Origin: Chitinophagaceae bacterium UBA7600
GTDB lineage: Bacteria; Bacteroidota; Bacteroidia; Chitinophagales; Chitinophagaceae
Direction: 5' to 3'
Length of the DNA stretch: 6,988 nucleotides
Assembly (NCBI GenBank): GCA_002478885.1
Contig: DLKC01000034.1
Span: forward strand, 1 to 6,988
Of the stretch, positions 6,084 to 6,988 are shown in pieces. The position numbers and the translations under genes were made by a program. The notes below the pieces were generated by a model, which worked only from the letters and a program-made list of their open reading frames with translations, did not search any database and had not been told where the DNA came from. How positions within the stretch are numbered: the first letter of the stretch is position 1; each line of letters opens with the position of its first letter.

Positions 6084-6988
6084 ATGAGTAACGAAGCTGT
6101 TTTGCATTCCGGCGCCGACCTTGCAGCACATCACGATGAGCATCATATCGAACATCATGAGCATCATCATCATGAAACATTTATTTCAAAGTATGTTTTC
6201 AGCCAGGATCACAAGATGATTGCGAAACAATTCCTTATTACGGGTATGTTTTGGGCTGTGATGGGGGGATTAATGTCTGTGTTATTCCGTTTGCAACTTG
6301 GATATCCTGACTCCACATTTCCGTGGCTTGAAGATATCTTAGGCAAGTGGGCCAAAGGCGGACATATTAGTGCGGAAGCTTATTACGCCTTGGTTACTAC
6401 ACACGGAACCGTACTGGTGTTTTTTGTGCTTACAGCTGGGCTAAGCGGGACGTTTGCTAATTTGCTTATACCTCTTCAGGTAGGGGCAAGGGATATGGCG
6501 TCTCCGTTCCTTAATATGTTAAGCTATTGGTTCTTTTTTATAGCAAGTATTGTAATGCTTTCTTCCATTTTCGTGGAAACAGGACCATTTAGTGGTGGTT
6601 GGACTGCTTACCCTCCGTTAAGTGCTTTGGGAAGCGCATCCCCCGGTTCCAAGACCGGTATGGATCTTTGGATAATAGCTATGGCTTTGTTCGTTGTATC
6701 GTCTTTGCTCGGCGGTCTTAATTATATCGCTACAATACTGAACATGCGCACCAAGGGGATGAGCATGACCAGACTTCCATTAACCATTTGGGCTCTTTTC
6801 TTTACGGCTGTTCTTGGTGTACTTTCTTTTCCTGTTTTATTGTCTGGCTTTATTCTTTTGATCTTTGATAGAAATTTTGGAACGAGCTTTTACCTTTCTG
6901 ATATTTTTGTGAACGGAGTAGGTGCGTTACCTAATGAAGGCGGAAGTGCAATACTTTTTCAACATTTATTCTGGTTCCTTGGTCACCC
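6084..6988 (+). CDS. coxA: Cytochrome c oxidase subunit I, N-terminal 301 residues (3' end cut by window)
   Basis: Subunit I of the heme-copper oxidase reduces O2 at the heme a3-CuB centre and pumps protons. The frame runs open from ATG 6084 to the window end. The N-terminus is strongly His-rich (11 His in residues 8-30). FSQDHKMIAKQFLITG (39-54) leads into helix I at about 47-68. His107 in TTHGTVLVFF is the expected low-spin heme a ligand. Asp137 and Asn144 in GARDMASPFLNMLSYW match the D-channel entrance residues of A-type oxidases (Asp124 and Asn131 in Paracoccus). Further family stretches are GWTAYPPLS (172-180), LNYIATILNMRTKGM (212-226) and DRNFGTSFY (262-270). The window stops at FWFLGHP, where His301 is the first CuB ligand; the active-site Glu/Tyr that define the subtype are beyond the edge. 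The two D-channel residues argue for an aa3-type A1 enzyme. Confidence 0.96.
   Translation, partial: MSNEAVLHSGADLAAHHDEHHIEHHEHHHHETFISKYVFSQDHKMIAKQFLITGMFWAVMGGLMSVLFRLQLGYPDSTFPWLEDILGKWAKGGHISAEAYYALVTTHGTVLVFFVLTAGLSGTFANLLIPLQVGARDMASPFLNMLSYWFFFIASIVMLSSIFVETGPFSGGWTAYPPLSALGSASPGSKTGMDLWIIAMALFVVSSLLGGLNYIATILNMRTKGMSMTRLPLTIWALFFTAVLGVLSFPVLLSGFILLIFDRNFGTSFYLSDIFVNGVGALPNEGGSAILFQHLFWFLGH

Noticed and set aside
1..6988. CRISPR arrays, insertion sequences, tRNA or rRNA genes, phage or defence genes
   Set aside because: I looked on both strands and found no such signatures; nearly all of the window is respiratory-chain coding sequence.

Overview
This window is a slice of an aerobic respiratory-chain operon of a Bacteroidota bacterium, probably of the Chitinophagia/Sphingobacteriia type (lineage inferred from protein character, A-rich start regions and gene order; no marker gene is present). 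All genes lie on the + strand. They are the 3' end of actB, complete actC, actD, actE and actF, complete coxB, and the 5' part of coxA. Both ends of the window cut a gene.

Layout: 1-515 is the iron-sulfur tail of ActB. 643-2082 is ActC, an NrfD-like quinol-site membrane subunit. 2268-2858 is ActD, a DUF3341 membrane protein. 2867-3553 is ActE, a monoheme cytochrome c lipoprotein. 3588-4817 is ActF, a second NrfD-like 10-helix subunit. 4896-6005 is cytochrome c oxidase subunit II with a CuA site. 6084-6988 is the first 301 codons of oxidase subunit I, cut directly after the first CuB histidine. No stretch of more than 300 bases lacks a gene. The longest gaps are 516-642 (127 bp) and 2083-2267 (185 bp), both flanking actC, and each holds a related hairpin-forming repeat.

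How the genes work together: alternative complex III (ACIII) oxidises membrane menaquinol at ActC and passes electrons through ActB iron-sulfur clusters and ActA/ActE hemes. The electrons then go to CuA of subunit II and on to heme a and the heme a3-CuB centre of subunit I, where O2 is reduced. Subunit II here has no fused cytochrome c domain, so the electron donor is probably the ACIII heme subunit itself, as in the known ACIII-aa3 supercomplex of Flavobacterium johnsoniae.

I see no previously undescribed system here: this is a known, conserved module. The points worth a second look are the repeat pair around actC, a heptad repeat before actD, the very histidine-rich N-terminus of CoxA, the Gln variant of the CuA motif, and the two extra N-terminal membrane helices of CoxB.
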